Origin: Salinigranum rubrum
GTDB lineage: Archaea > Halobacteriota > Halobacteria > Halobacteriales > Haloferacaceae
DNA length: 64,000 bases
Direction: 5' to 3'
Assembly (NCBI RefSeq): GCF_002906575.1
Contig: NZ_CP026309.1
Span: 2,232,001-2,296,000, forward strand
Shown piece by piece: positions 24,684 through 33,568 of this stretch. Numbering within the stretch: the stretch's first letter is position 1; each line of letters begins with the position of its first letter. The translations under genes and the position numbers were made by a program. The notes under the pieces were generated by a model. The model did not search any database, was not told where the DNA came from, and saw nothing but the letters and a program-made list of their open reading frames with translations.

Positions 24684-25964
24684 GTGAACCGTCCCTCGCT
24701 CCCGCCCTTCTTCGCCCTCTACTGCTCGCGGTTCGCCAGCGGCTTCGGCTTCATCACCCTCGCAACGCTCCTCCCGAAGTACATCGAGGCGCTCGACCCC
24801 TCGGCGGTGACCGTGCTGGGACTGACGGTCTCCGCGGGCCTCGTCATCGGCCTGTTCACCACCGGCTTCACGCTCTCGTCGGGGCTCGCCGTCGTCCCCA
24901 TCGCCTGGTGGGGCGACCGCGGCGACAAGCGACGCGTCCTGCTCGCCGGCCTCGTGCTGGGCGTGGGGGTCTACGCGGCGTATCCGTTCGTCGAGTCGAG
25001 CCTCGGGTTCATCCTCCTCCGCGTCGTCCAGGGCGTCGTCTTCGTCGCCCTCTCGCTCATGTCGCTCGGCCTCGTGGGACAACTGGCGACGACGGGAACC
25101 AGAGCGAACTACATCGGGAAGGCCAACTCGTGGGCGTTCGCCGCCTCCATCGTCGGGAGCCTCAGCGCCGGGGTGCTGTACGACCGCTTCGGCTTCGGTC
25201 CCGTCTTCACCGTCGTCACCCTCGTCTTCGTCGTCACGACCGTCCTCGTCTGGTGGTTGCTTCCCTCGGACGACACCGTCGTCGAGGAGTTCCCGTTCTC
25301 GGACCTCGCGCTCAACGAGCGCATCCTCACCATCGCAACCTTTCGAACCCAGTACGCCGTCGCCGTCACCCTGGTCCGGACGTGGGTCCCCATCTTCGCG
25401 GGCGTCTCCGCCGCGACCGGCGGCCTCGCGTACGGCGGCCTCGCGGTGAGCCTCACCGTCGTCGCCGAGAAGTTCACCAACATGCTCTCTCAGCCGACGA
25501 TGGGCCGCCTCTCGGACAGGTACGGCCGCGCGGCGTTCGTCGCCTGCGGCGGCGCGCTCTACGGACTCATCGCCCTCGCGGTTCCCTTTTCTCCACAGAT
25601 GGGCGTCGCGCTCGGCCTGCCCGCGGCGCTGCCCCTCCTCGGGCCGCTCTCGCCCGCGTTCGTCCCGCTCGTCGGGCTGAGCGGACTCCTGGGCGTGGCG
25701 GACAGCCTCCGCGAACCCGCGAGCATGGCGCTGTTCGCCGACGAGGGGACCGACTCGGGAGGTGTCGCCTCCAGTTTCGGCGTCCGCGACCTGCTCTGGC
25801 GGCCCGGCAGCATCGCCGCACCTCTTTTGGGCGGGTGGCTCATGACCGAAGTCGGCATGGCGTGGGTGTTCTACGTCGGCGGCGCGTTCGCGCTCACCGG
25901 GGTCGTGGCCTTCGTCGGGACGCTCGCGGTCAGTCACGGCCCGCGTGCGCTCTCGGAGTGGTAG
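24684..25964 (+). CDS. MFS transporter
   Basis: 426 residues with 12 predicted membrane helices. Motif A-like WWGDRGDKRRVLLAG lies between helices 2 and 3, and a second copy, MGRLSDRYGRAAFVACGG, between helices 8 and 9, as in the two halves of the major facilitator superfamily. Proton-coupled efflux or uptake of a small solute is likely, but the substrate cannot be read from the sequence. The GTG start at 24684 directly precedes NRPSLPPFFALYCSRFASGFGF, the first helix. It may share a transcript with the HEAT-repeat gene 45 bp upstream. Confidence 0.82.
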   Translation: MNRPSLPPFFALYCSRFASGFGFITLATLLPKYIEALDPSAVTVLGLTVSAGLVIGLFTTGFTLSSGLAVVPIAWWGDRGDKRRVLLAGLVLGVGVYAAYPFVESSLGFILLRVVQGVVFVALSLMSLGLVGQLATTGTRANYIGKANSWAFAASIVGSLSAGVLYDRFGFGPVFTVVTLVFVVTTVLVWWLLPSDDTVVEEFPFSDLALNERILTIATFRTQYAVAVTLVRTWVPIFAGVSAATGGLAYGGLAVSLTVVAEKFTNMLSQPTMGRLSDRYGRAAFVACGGALYGLIALAVPFSPQMGVALGLPAALPLLGPLSPAFVPLVGLSGLLGVADSLREPASMALFADEGTDSGGVASSFGVRDLLWRPGSIAAPLLGGWLMTEVGMAWVFYVGGAFALTGVVAFVGTLAVSHGPRALSEW

Positions 25965-26030
25965 CGGGGGTCGGTCGCGGGCGGACGCGGGGCCGGTAAC
26001 GGTTTGTCGGTCGCCACCCCTTCCACGCCC

Positions 26031-26414
26031 ATGCACGTCACCGGCATCGACCACCTCGTGCTGTACGCGACCGACATCGAAGAGACCTGCGAGTTCTACG
26101 CGGAGACGCTCGGCGTGGCTGACGTCGAGACGTTCGGTGGCGGGCGCGTCGCGCTCTCGTTCGGCAGCACGAAGCTCAACCTCCACCCCGCCGGCGACGA
26201 GTACGATCCACACGCGGTCGATCCGGCACCGGGGTCGGCCGACTTCTGCCTCGTCGTCGACGAACCGATTCCGACCGTCGTCGAGCGCATCGAGGACGCC
26301 GGCGTATCGATCGTCGAAGGCTCTGGTACCCGGACCGGCGCCCGCGGTGAGATGGAGTCGGTCTACGTCAGAGACCCCGACGGCAACCTCGTGGAGTTCG
26401 CCCACTACGGGTGA
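26031..26414 (+). CDS. VOC (glyoxalase/dioxygenase) superfamily protein
   Basis: 127 residues with two beta-alpha-beta-beta-beta modules. The first metal-ligand His is in GIDHLVLYATDIEETCEFY, and the DPDGNLVEFAHYG end carries the usual Glu. KLNLHP holds another candidate His ligand. Members are lyases, dioxygenases or resistance proteins; this one resembles generic glyoxalase-like VOC proteins and its substrate is unknown. The ATG at 26031 is chosen because it starts directly at the first beta strand. It converges with the aminotransferase 42 bp downstream. Confidence 0.82.
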   Translation: MHVTGIDHLVLYATDIEETCEFYAETLGVADVETFGGGRVALSFGSTKLNLHPAGDEYDPHAVDPAPGSADFCLVVDEPIPTVVERIEDAGVSIVEGSGTRTGARGEMESVYVRDPDGNLVEFAHYG

Positions 26415-26456
26415 GTCGAGAAGGAGAGAAGACGTGAGCGAGCGGCGTGTCGCGCC

Positions 26457-27629
26457 TCAGTCGTCCGAGGGAGCGGCCGTGACCTGCTCGGTGTCGTAGC
26501 CCTCTGCTTCGAGCGCGTCCGCGAGCGCCGAGAGGACGTACTCGACGTTCTTCGGTCGCGCGGAGTAGCCCATGCAGCCGATGCGCCAAATCTCGCCGGA
26601 GAGGTCACCGAGCCCCGAGGCGATTTCGAGGTCGTACTCGTCCAGCAGGTGAGCGATGACCGCGCCGTCGTCGACACCGCTGGGCACGCGCACCGCGTTC
26701 AGCGAGGGGAGCCAGTACTCGTCGGGGGCGTTCATCTCCAGGCCCATCGCCTCCAGTCCGGATTTGAGTTCGCCCGCGACGTCGAGGTGGCGCTCCCAGC
26801 GCGCTTCGATACCCTCCTCCGCGACGAGGCGGAGTGCCTCCCGGAGCGCGTAGACGTTCGTGACCGGGGCGGTGTGGTGGTACGCGCGCTCCTCGCCCCA
26901 GTACCCCTCTAAAAGCGAGAGGTCGAGATACCACGACCGCGGCTCCTCCTCCCGGGAGAGCACCTTGTCCATCGCGCGGTCGTTCAGCGTCAGGGGCGAC
27001 GCACCCGGCGGGCAGGAGAGACACTTCTGCGGCCCCGAGTAGGCGACGTCGATATCCCACTCGTCGACGCGGAGTTCGACCCCGCCCAGCGACGTGACGG
27101 TGTCGGCGATGACGTACGCGTCGTGACTGTGAGCGATGTCGGTGAGTTCCGACACCCCGGGCTGTTTCACGCCCGTAGAGGTCTCGGCGTGGACGAACCC
27201 GAAGACGTCTATCGAATGCTCGTCGAAGGCCGCCTCGACGTCGGCGGGGTCGAGCGGTTCGCCCCACGGCGCGTCGACGTGGACGACTTCGCCGCCCGCG
27301 CGCTCGGCCATCGACTGCATGCGCCCGCCGAAGTAGCCGTTCGTCGGCACCAGTGCGGTGTCGCCGGGTTCGACGAGGTTGCCGATGGCGGCCTCCATCG
27401 ACGCCGACCCCGTGCCCGAGACGGGGATGGTCCACTGGTTGTCGGTCCGGAACGTGTATCGAAGGAGTTCCTGCACCTCGTTCATGATCTCGACGAACGA
27501 GGGGTCGAGGTGCCCCACGAGGGGCGTGCTCATCGCGCGAAGGACGCGGGGATGGACGTCGCTCGGGCCCGGGCCCATCAGGGTCCGGTCCGGGGGTGTC
27601 AACTCGCCTACGTCTGGTGCTTTCTCCAT
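26457..27629 (-). CDS. PLP-dependent serine/alanine-glyoxylate-type aminotransferase
   Basis: 390 residues of fold-type I class V aminotransferase. Markers are LMGPGPSDVHPRVLRAMSTP at the start, VSGTGSASMEAAIGN (PLP phosphate loop), VHAETSTGVKQP, ADTVTSLGGVEL with the PLP-contacting Asp, and YSGPQKCLSCPPG with the Schiff-base Lys. It should convert glyoxylate with serine or alanine as amino donor, linking photorespiration-like C2 metabolism and serine. The ATG at 27629 is preferred over a GTG four codons upstream (27641). It diverges from the hydrolase gene at 27733. Confidence 0.88.
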   Translation of the reverse strand: MEKAPDVGELTPPDRTLMGPGPSDVHPRVLRAMSTPLVGHLDPSFVEIMNEVQELLRYTFRTDNQWTIPVSGTGSASMEAAIGNLVEPGDTALVPTNGYFGGRMQSMAERAGGEVVHVDAPWGEPLDPADVEAAFDEHSIDVFGFVHAETSTGVKQPGVSELTDIAHSHDAYVIADTVTSLGGVELRVDEWDIDVAYSGPQKCLSCPPGASPLTLNDRAMDKVLSREEEPRSWYLDLSLLEGYWGEERAYHHTAPVTNVYALREALRLVAEEGIEARWERHLDVAGELKSGLEAMGLEMNAPDEYWLPSLNAVRVPSGVDDGAVIAHLLDEYDLEIASGLGDLSGEIWRIGCMGYSARPKNVEYVLSALADALEAEGYDTEQVTAAPSDD

Positions 27630-27732
27630 ACGACCACTCACGCGTCCTCGGTGAAAAACCCGTATGAATCGCCCGCTCGGTGCGCGACAGTCTCACACGA
27701 ACTGTCAAGACGTCGTCGTGCCATTCGACGGT

Positions 27733-29136
27733 ATGGACCACCTCGCGACCCCTCGCGTCCACCGACTCCTGGCCTCCCCGGTCGGCCGTGCGCTCGACGC
27801 CGACTGGTTCGACCGACTGAAAACGCGGTCGCTCCGCCGCGAGTTCGCCGTCCAGCGCGCCCGGGCCGCCGCGGACGTCGCCGTCGGCGCGTCGCCGCGG
27901 GCGTACCTCCAGGCTGTCGGTGCGCCGCCCGCACCACATCTCTCGGACCGAATCGAGGCGGCGCTCGCGCGCTACGCATCGCGACGGGAGGCCGCGTTCG
28001 ACGCGAACGAGCGCTGGGAGGACGTCCTGTGGGACCCGGCGTCGTCGGTCGAGGAGCGTCTCGACGCCGAGCGCGAGCGCCGCCGGGCCGAACACCGCCG
28101 GCGCGACGTCGCGGACGTCTTCGGCTTCCTCGTCGACGACCACCTCGTGCCACCGGTCGATTATTCGATCCCCGACCCAGAGACGGTCCTGTCGAAGTAC
28201 CACACCGACCTCGTCACGCCCGACCCGGTGTACCGTGTCCCCGAACGCTCTCCGCGGGTCGAGCGGTCGGACTGGGTCCCCGGTCCCGATACCGTCGAGT
28301 ACTGGCTCCGGTTTCCCTCCCCGTCGCCGTACGTCTCGGACGACGCCACGGCGCGCGTGTACGAACCGGTCGACGCCGGCGACGACCTCCCGACGCTCGT
28401 GTTCTACGGCGGGATGGGCATGGTGAACGACTGCGCCGCCTACTGGCCCGAGGAGGCGTATCTCGGGCGTGCGCTCGCCCCCGAGGGCGTCCGCGTCGTT
28501 CTCCCCGACGCCCCGTGGCACGGACGCCGCGAACGCGAAGGGAGATACAGCGGCGAACCGTATCTCGCACGCGCGCCGGAGTCGACGCTCCAACTGTACG
28601 CGGCGGCCGTCGTCGAGGCCGGGACCTTCGTCGACTGGGCGCACACGGAGGGGTCGGGCGTCGGTCTCGGTGGGATCAGTCTCGGCGGCATCGTCGCGAT
28701 GCACGTCGCGGGCCGCTGTGGGTCGTGGCCCGAATCGGCACGGCCCGAGAGCGTCGTCCCCGTGGCGGCGACCGGAGACGTCGACGCCGTCCTCGTCGAG
28801 GGCGACCTCTCTCCGCTCGTGGACCTCGACGACGCCCTCCGCGCGGCGGGCTGGTACGCTCGCCTACACGAACTCGGTCCCCTCCTGAACCCGCCCGACT
28901 CGTGTGGACTCGCGCCCGAGCGGGTCTTCCCGGTCTTCGGCCGGCGCGACACCGTCGTTCCCCCTCACACGTTCACGGCGACGCTCGACGCGTGGGGCGT
29001 CCCCGAGGAGAACCGGACGACCTGGGAGACGGGTCACTTCGGCGCGTTGCTCCGATCCATCCGCGGCGACCTCGAACCCGTCGTCGACGCGGCGCTGTCT
29101 GTCGCCGAGTCGACGCGAACGCGCGTGGCGACCTGA
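27733..29136 (+). CDS. Alpha/beta hydrolase family protein
   Basis: 467 residues. The N-terminal third is helical and arginine-rich. The catalytic core begins near 200 with PTLVFYGGMGMVNDCAAYWPE (oxyanion strand) and VRVVLPDAPWHGRR. The nucleophile elbow is GLGGISLGGIVAMHVAG, with Ser in GISLG; FPVFGRRDTVVPP supplies the acid and TWETGHFGAL the His. The layout resembles the ABHD18/DUF2048-like hydrolases. The substrate is unknown. The ATG at 27733 removes an unconserved-looking 23-residue extension. It stands alone between a divergent aminotransferase and an MBL-fold gene 81 bp downstream. Confidence 0.72.
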   Translation: MDHLATPRVHRLLASPVGRALDADWFDRLKTRSLRREFAVQRARAAADVAVGASPRAYLQAVGAPPAPHLSDRIEAALARYASRREAAFDANERWEDVLWDPASSVEERLDAERERRRAEHRRRDVADVFGFLVDDHLVPPVDYSIPDPETVLSKYHTDLVTPDPVYRVPERSPRVERSDWVPGPDTVEYWLRFPSPSPYVSDDATARVYEPVDAGDDLPTLVFYGGMGMVNDCAAYWPEEAYLGRALAPEGVRVVLPDAPWHGRREREGRYSGEPYLARAPESTLQLYAAAVVEAGTFVDWAHTEGSGVGLGGISLGGIVAMHVAGRCGSWPESARPESVVPVAATGDVDAVLVEGDLSPLVDLDDALRAAGWYARLHELGPLLNPPDSCGLAPERVFPVFGRRDTVVPPHTFTATLDAWGVPEENRTTWETGHFGALLRSIRGDLEPVVDAALSVAESTRTRVAT

Positions 29137-29217
29137 GCCGTCGCATCGACCATCCGACCGGTCGCATCCACCGCCCGGTCGGGAAACGCCGAAGTACTCC
29201 GAGCGCTCACTCCTCAC

Positions 29218-29826
29218 ATGATCCACAACATCGCCCAGGGCGTCCAGGCGTTCACGAGCAACGCGTTCCTCGTCGCGCCGGGGGCTCGCGGCGAACACGG
29301 GGCGAGCGGGAGAACGGTCCTCGTCGACACCGGCGCGAACTTCGACGCCGTCTCGCATCTCGCGGGGGACGTCGACCACCTCGACGCCGTCGTCATAACC
29401 CACACCCACCCGGACCACGTCGGCAACGTCGACGCCGTCAGAACTCGATTCGGTGTCGAGACGTGGGGGTTCGACACCTCACACGACGCGGTCGACAATC
29501 GGATCGAGGACGGCGAGACGGTTCGCATCGGCACCGAGGAGTACCGCGCGCTCCACACGCCCGGCCACGCCGTCGACCACCTCTGTCTGTACGCGCCCGA
29601 CGCGGGCGTGCTGTTCGCCGGCGACCTCGTCTTCGCCGGCGGGAGCTTCGGGCGGACGGACCTGCCCGGCGGCGACGGGAAGACGCTCGTCGAGAGCATC
29701 GAGCGCGTCGTCGGAACGGTCGAGGGAAACCTCCAGGCGCTCCACACCGGCCACGGGCCGAGCGTGGTCGACGACCCGCTCGACGCGCTGGAACAGTCGC
29801 TGCGGGCGGCTCGACTGAGCGCCTGA
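29218..29826 (+). CDS. MBL-fold metallo-hydrolase
   Basis: 202 residues of metallo-beta-lactamase fold: THTHPDHVGN (H-x-H-x-D-H motif, ~61-67), HTPGHAVDHLCLY (third His), LFAGDLVFAGGSFGRTDLPGGD (bridging Asp) and LHTGHGPSV (last His). The sequence follows the glyoxalase II-like subgroup, which hydrolyse thioesters or lactones with two zinc ions. In cells without glutathione the natural substrate is uncertain. The length is normal. It converges with the DUF5827-like gene 12 bp downstream. Confidence 0.85.
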   Translation: MIHNIAQGVQAFTSNAFLVAPGARGEHGASGRTVLVDTGANFDAVSHLAGDVDHLDAVVITHTHPDHVGNVDAVRTRFGVETWGFDTSHDAVDNRIEDGETVRIGTEEYRALHTPGHAVDHLCLYAPDAGVLFAGDLVFAGGSFGRTDLPGGDGKTLVESIERVVGTVEGNLQALHTGHGPSVVDDPLDALEQSLRAARLSA

Positions 29827-29838
29827 ACCGATCGAGAC

Positions 29839-30129
29839 TCAGTCCTCGTCGAGCGCCGCGACCGCCTCGTCGCTCACGCCGAAGTAGCCCGGGTCGTCGC
29901 CCTCGGGGTCGTTGATGACCATGTCCTCCTGGTGGTAGATGAGCCACGGGATGGTCCAGGCGATGATGCGTGCCTCGGTCTCTTCTTCCAACTGCGTGTC
30001 GGGCGCGAGGTCCTGCAGTCGCCGGCCGATTTCGGGGACCGTGTACATCAGATCGGGCTCCAGCACCTCCGCGGGCGTGTACATCTGGTACGGGTACAGG
30101 ACGTCGAAGTCTTCTTTGGGACGGGGCAT
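29839..30129 (-). CDS. Conserved haloarchaeal protein (DUF5827-like)
   Basis: 96 residues starting MPRPKEDFDVLYPYQMYTPAEVLEPDLMYTVPEIGRRL-type sequence, with a central amphipathic helix (EARIIAWTIPWLIYHQEDM) and an acidic tail. It looks like the small conserved DUF5827 family of haloarchaea; that name rests on memory of the pattern and should be confirmed. No catalytic motif. It is separated by 59 bp from a small membrane protein gene on the same strand. Confidence 0.68.
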   Translation of the reverse strand: MPRPKEDFDVLYPYQMYTPAEVLEPDLMYTVPEIGRRLQDLAPDTQLEEETEARIIAWTIPWLIYHQEDMVINDPEGDDPGYFGVSDEAVAALDED

Positions 30130-30188
30130 GCCGGGAGATTCGAACGGGGACGGTAAACGTGTGTCCTCTCGGCGCCGATGGCCCGACC

Positions 30189-30386
30189 TCACCGGCCGTA
30201 CCGGAGATACGAGTACCCGAGGAACGCCGCGAGGACGCCGACGAGAAAGCCCGCGAAGAACCCCGGCGGTCCGGCGACCGACCGGACGGCCAGCCCCGCG
30301 ACGATACCGACGACGGCGCTCCCGAGGACGAGGAAGAAGCCCGTCTGCCACTCCTCGATGAACCCGACGAGGCTCTCACCAGTCAT
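30189..30386 (-). CDS. Small two-helix membrane protein
   Basis: 65 residues from the ATG at 30386. After a short acidic start (MTGESLVGFIEEWQ) there are two hydrophobic helices (TGFFLVLGSAVVGIVAGLAV and GFFAGFLVGVLAAFLGYSYL) separated by RSVAGPP, and a basic end. No family recognised. It lies 112 bp downstream of the superoxide dismutase on the same strand and upstream of the DUF5827-like gene, possibly sharing transcription with them. Confidence 0.65.
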   Translation of the reverse strand: MTGESLVGFIEEWQTGFFLVLGSAVVGIVAGLAVRSVAGPPGFFAGFLVGVLAAFLGYSYLRYGR

Positions 30387-30498
30387 AGGTCGACCGACCG
30401 ACAGCACCGTCTTAGTCGTGTCGCTCTTGGTGGGTTCGTGGGTCCGTGAGTCCGCGGTGCAAAAAACGTGAGAGGGTGGACGGTGTCGTCGCTCTGTG

Positions 30499-31098
30499 TT
30501 ACTCGAAGAGGTCGACGGCCTGTTCGTAGCGGGCGGCGGGTTCGTTCCAGTCGACGACGTCGAAGAACGCCGAGACGAAGTCGCCGCGCTTGGGGCCGTA
30601 GTCGTAGTAGTACGAGTGTTCCCACACGTCGAGGGCGAGAATCGGGTGCGAGCCCCACAGCGCGCCCTGGTCGTGCTTGTCGACCACGACGTTGCGCAGT
30701 TGGTTCGAGAACGAGTCGTACACCAACAGCGCCCAGCCGCTCGCAGCCCCCGCAGCGGCCTCGAACTCGCCCTTCCACGCCTCGTACGAACCGAAGTCCT
30801 CTTCGATGCGGTCGGCCAGCGCGCCCGAAGGCTCGGAGCCGCCCTCGGGCGACATGCACTGCCAGAACAGGTCGTGGAGGATGTGTCCACAGCCGTTGTG
30901 GGTGACGCTGCGGATCGCGCCCGCCGACGAGGAGAAATCCCCGCTCTCGCGGTTCTCGGCGAGGGTCTCCTCCGCGGAGTTCCACCCGTTGACGTAGCCC
31001 TGGTGGTGGGTGTCGTGGTGCCACGTCAGCACCTGCTCGGAAATGCTCCCTTCCAGCGCGTCGTACTCGTACGGTAATGGGTCGAGTTCGTAGCTCAT
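30499..31098 (-). CDS. sod: Superoxide dismutase, Fe/Mn type
   Basis: 199 residues. All four metal ligands of the family can be placed: His in LTWHHDTHHQGYV, His in GCGHILHDLFW, and Asp and His in LALDVWEHSYYYDYG. The enzyme dismutates superoxide in the cytoplasm; haloarchaeal versions usually use Mn. The start MSYELDPLPYEYDALE is the normal N-terminus. An AT-richer stretch 30-60 bp upstream (31128-31160) can act as promoter. It is divergent from the pirin gene across a 202-bp AT-rich spacer. Confidence 0.95.
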   Translation of the reverse strand: MSYELDPLPYEYDALEGSISEQVLTWHHDTHHQGYVNGWNSAEETLAENRESGDFSSSAGAIRSVTHNGCGHILHDLFWQCMSPEGGSEPSGALADRIEEDFGSYEAWKGEFEAAAGAASGWALLVYDSFSNQLRNVVVDKHDQGALWGSHPILALDVWEHSYYYDYGPKRGDFVSAFFDVVDWNEPAARYEQAVDLFE

Positions 31099-31232
31099 AT
31101 CGACATCCGAGTGTAGGGACGGGCCGAGTATGAAGTTTCTCTGTAGCCCGTTTTAGTAGATTCCTTGTTATATGGGTACTCTTCGTTCATTTGTTTTTCC
31201 TGGCTTCTTTCGGGTTTTTCTGAAAATAGTAC

Positions 31233-31275
31233 TCTATCTCTGATAGAATTCGACTTCCGCTTGCGAGACGGTTAT
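31233..31275 (+). promoter_or_regulatory. Inverted repeat and TATA-like element before pirin gene
   Basis: TCTATC-TCT-GATAGA (31233-31247) is a perfect 6-bp inverted repeat, 54 bp before the pirin ATG. A TATA-like GGTTATC (31270-31275) lies 26-31 bp before the ATG, giving a leaderless transcript. The repeat is placed just upstream of the promoter, where an activator would bind. The whole spacer from 31130 to 31262 is AT-rich compared with its surroundings. Confidence 0.45.
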
Positions 31276-31300
31276 CGGCGACGGTGCCATCCGTGGCGAT

Positions 31301-32053
31301 ATGAGTCGAGACGAAGCCACACGGGACGCGGTGGACGGACCGGTTCCGGGCCAACCAGTCCAGCACGGCACGGGCGTGAACTCGAACCGTGCGTTTCCGA
31401 CCGACGCGTACCGGTCGAACCTGGACCCGTTCGTCCTGTTCGAGCGCTTCTACATCGACCCCGACACGGGGTTCCCGATGCACCCACACCGGGGGTTCGA
31501 AATCGTCTCGTACATGCTCGACGGCGGGATGGAGCACGCGGACTCGCTCGGCGTCGCACACACGGCCTCCGTGGGCGACGCGATGCGTATCACGGCGGGC
31601 TCCGGCATCCGTCACTCCGAGTTCCCCGCGGGGGAAGGGGGCTGTAGCGGTCTCCAGCTATGGGTGAACCTCCCGCGGACGAAGAAGGAAATCGACGCCG
31701 ACTACGCGGACGCCGACGCCGAGGAACTGCCGACCGTCGAAGAGGGCGGAACGAGCGTCACGACCGTCGTCGGCGAGGGCTCGCCGCTCGGTTTACAGAC
31801 GCCGATGGAGTACCTCGACGTCCGCGTGGAGGGGTCGTGGACCTGGGACGGACGAGACGGCTGGGCCGGGTTCGTCTACGGCGTCTCCGGCGAGGGGACC
31901 GTCGACGGCGACGGCTTCGGTCAGGGAGACGTCCTGCCGATGCGCGAGACGAGACCGCTCGAACTCCGGAGCGACGAGGACCTCCGCGTCGTCGTCGTCT
32001 CCGGGCAACCACACGGCGAGGAGATCAGACAACGGGGCCCGTTCGTGTTGTAG
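31301..32053 (+). CDS. Pirin family protein
   Basis: 250 residues with two cupin domains. The first has the metal-binding FPMHPHRGFEIVSYMLDGGMEH set (His-x-His, His/Glu) followed by SGIRHSEFP, the classic pirin motifs. The second domain ends GQPHGEEIRQRGPFV, as in most pirins. Pirins bind one iron or other metal; some are quercetinases or redox sensors. A leaderless start is supported by a TATA-like site 26-31 bp upstream. It is divergent from the superoxide dismutase, so both may respond to oxidative conditions. Confidence 0.9.
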   Translation: MSRDEATRDAVDGPVPGQPVQHGTGVNSNRAFPTDAYRSNLDPFVLFERFYIDPDTGFPMHPHRGFEIVSYMLDGGMEHADSLGVAHTASVGDAMRITAGSGIRHSEFPAGEGGCSGLQLWVNLPRTKKEIDADYADADAEELPTVEEGGTSVTTVVGEGSPLGLQTPMEYLDVRVEGSWTWDGRDGWAGFVYGVSGEGTVDGDGFGQGDVLPMRETRPLELRSDEDLRVVVVSGQPHGEEIRQRGPFVL

Positions 32054-32260
32054 CCACCCCGATTCCGGTTCCGTCCCCGTCTCTGCTGTCCGAGCGACCG
32101 ACTATCACCGACGGAGCCATACGACCTCCGCTGATCGGTCTTCGAGTTCGAACGGGCCGTCGGCTTCGAGACTGAACGCGGCCCGTGAGGCCACGCCCGT
32201 CTGTCCCCCGTCCGTCCCCCGCCCGCGTCACACGGTGCGGTGCTGTCGTTCGAGACGGGG

Positions 32261-33499
32261 TCATGCCGTCGGGTTCGGAAGGCGCGCGAGCGCACGCCGA
32301 AGCAGCGGCGGCGTCATGACGGAAGTGGCGATAGCGACCAGCACGACGACCACGTACACGGTCGGCGTGAGGATACCGATGCTCAGCCCGAGCGCTGCGA
32401 CGACAATCTCCATCGCTCCGCGTGCGTTCAGCCCGATGGCGAGACAGACCGTCTCCGGGCGGGAGAGGTCGGTGAACGCCGCCCCGACGGCGACACCGAC
32501 AAACTTGCCGAGGACGGCGACGACCAGGGTGAGTCCCGTAACGAGGAGCGTCCCGGGGACGAGCAGTCCGCTCAGGTCGGCTTGCAGCCCCGCCGTCGCG
32601 AAGAACAGCGGCGCGAAGAGGCCGAGCGTCACCATCTCGAAGACCCGTTCGGTCTCCCCGTCGAGACGGCGCTTCACGAGGATGCCCGCGAGGAACGCGC
32701 CGAGAACCGCCTCGAGTTCGAGCGCGACCGCCGACCCGGCCAGCCCGACTCCGAGCACGACGACGATGGAGAACCCGGTCAGCACGGGTGACCGGACGTG
32801 ATTCGTGAGGTCGAACAGCGTGTCCACGACTCGCGGACCGACGGCGACGACGAAGAGGACGAACCCGACGAGGACGACGAGCGTGCCACCGAGACCGACG
32901 GCGTCGAACCGCCCGGCGCGAGTGAAGTCAGCGACGAAGGTCAGGGCGAGCCAGCCCGACGCGTCGACGACGACAGCCGCGGTGAGGGTGAGCTGTCCGA
33001 CGGGACGGTCCATCGCGTCGAGGTCGATGAGGACACGCACCGCGACGGGAACGGCCGAGATGCTCAGTGCGGTCGCCAGGAAGAGGGAGAACGGGAGCCG
33101 TTGTGCGGGCGTCACGAGATAGCGAGCGGGGAGGACCCACCCCAGCGCGAAGCCGGCGAGAAACGGCACGACGAACGCGCCGGTTGCGAGCGCGACGGTC
33201 GGACGGACGAACCGGCGGACGGCAGCCGCGTCGACCTCTGTGCCCGCCAGAACGAGCAGGAGGACGAGCCCGAGCGCCGCGAGCGCCGCCAGACGCTCGG
33301 GAACCGGAACGAGAAGTGACGTCAGACCGGGGGCGACGAGGCCCAACAGGGACGGACCGAGCACGAGTCCCGTGAGGAGTTCGCCGACGACCGGCGCGAA
33401 CCCCAGTCTGTCGGCAACGGCTCCGAGCGTGTGTGCGACGACGAGCACGAGAGTCAGCCCGGCCAAGAACGGCAGCAGGTTCCCGGTTTCCGCGACCAT
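32261..33499 (-). CDS. Cation:proton antiporter, CPA2 family
   Basis: 412 residues with about 12 helices. The N-terminal LGFAPVVGELLTGLVLGPSLLGL and the central ATALSISAVPVAVRVLIDLDAMDRPVGQLTLTAAVVVDASGW segment are typical of CPA2/KefB-type exchangers. VVDAS carries the membrane Asp thought to bind the ion. No C-terminal TrkA domain is present. It likely exchanges Na+ or K+ for protons. It is read in the same direction as mutY, 69 bp downstream of it. Family solid; ion choice uncertain. Confidence 0.87.
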   Translation of the reverse strand: MVAETGNLLPFLAGLTLVLVVAHTLGAVADRLGFAPVVGELLTGLVLGPSLLGLVAPGLTSLLVPVPERLAALAALGLVLLLVLAGTEVDAAAVRRFVRPTVALATGAFVVPFLAGFALGWVLPARYLVTPAQRLPFSLFLATALSISAVPVAVRVLIDLDAMDRPVGQLTLTAAVVVDASGWLALTFVADFTRAGRFDAVGLGGTLVVLVGFVLFVVAVGPRVVDTLFDLTNHVRSPVLTGFSIVVVLGVGLAGSAVALELEAVLGAFLAGILVKRRLDGETERVFEMVTLGLFAPLFFATAGLQADLSGLLVPGTLLVTGLTLVVAVLGKFVGVAVGAAFTDLSRPETVCLAIGLNARGAMEIVVAALGLSIGILTPTVYVVVVLVAIATSVMTPPLLRRALARLPNPTA

Positions 33500-33568
33500 A
33501 CGCTGTCGACAGGGCCGACCGGCTTGAACCCCCGGCCGCAGCGCCGTGTCGTCTCGGAACCGCGAGAG

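Noticed and set aside
23937-26405. 822-residue minus-strand frame over HEAT, MFS and VOC genes
   Set aside because: It spans three well-supported genes on the other strand and has no recognisable domain.
27123-29915. 930-residue plus-strand frame over aminotransferase, hydrolase and MBL genes
   Set aside because: Extreme Arg/Pro composition and overlap with three real genes show a GC-driven open frame.
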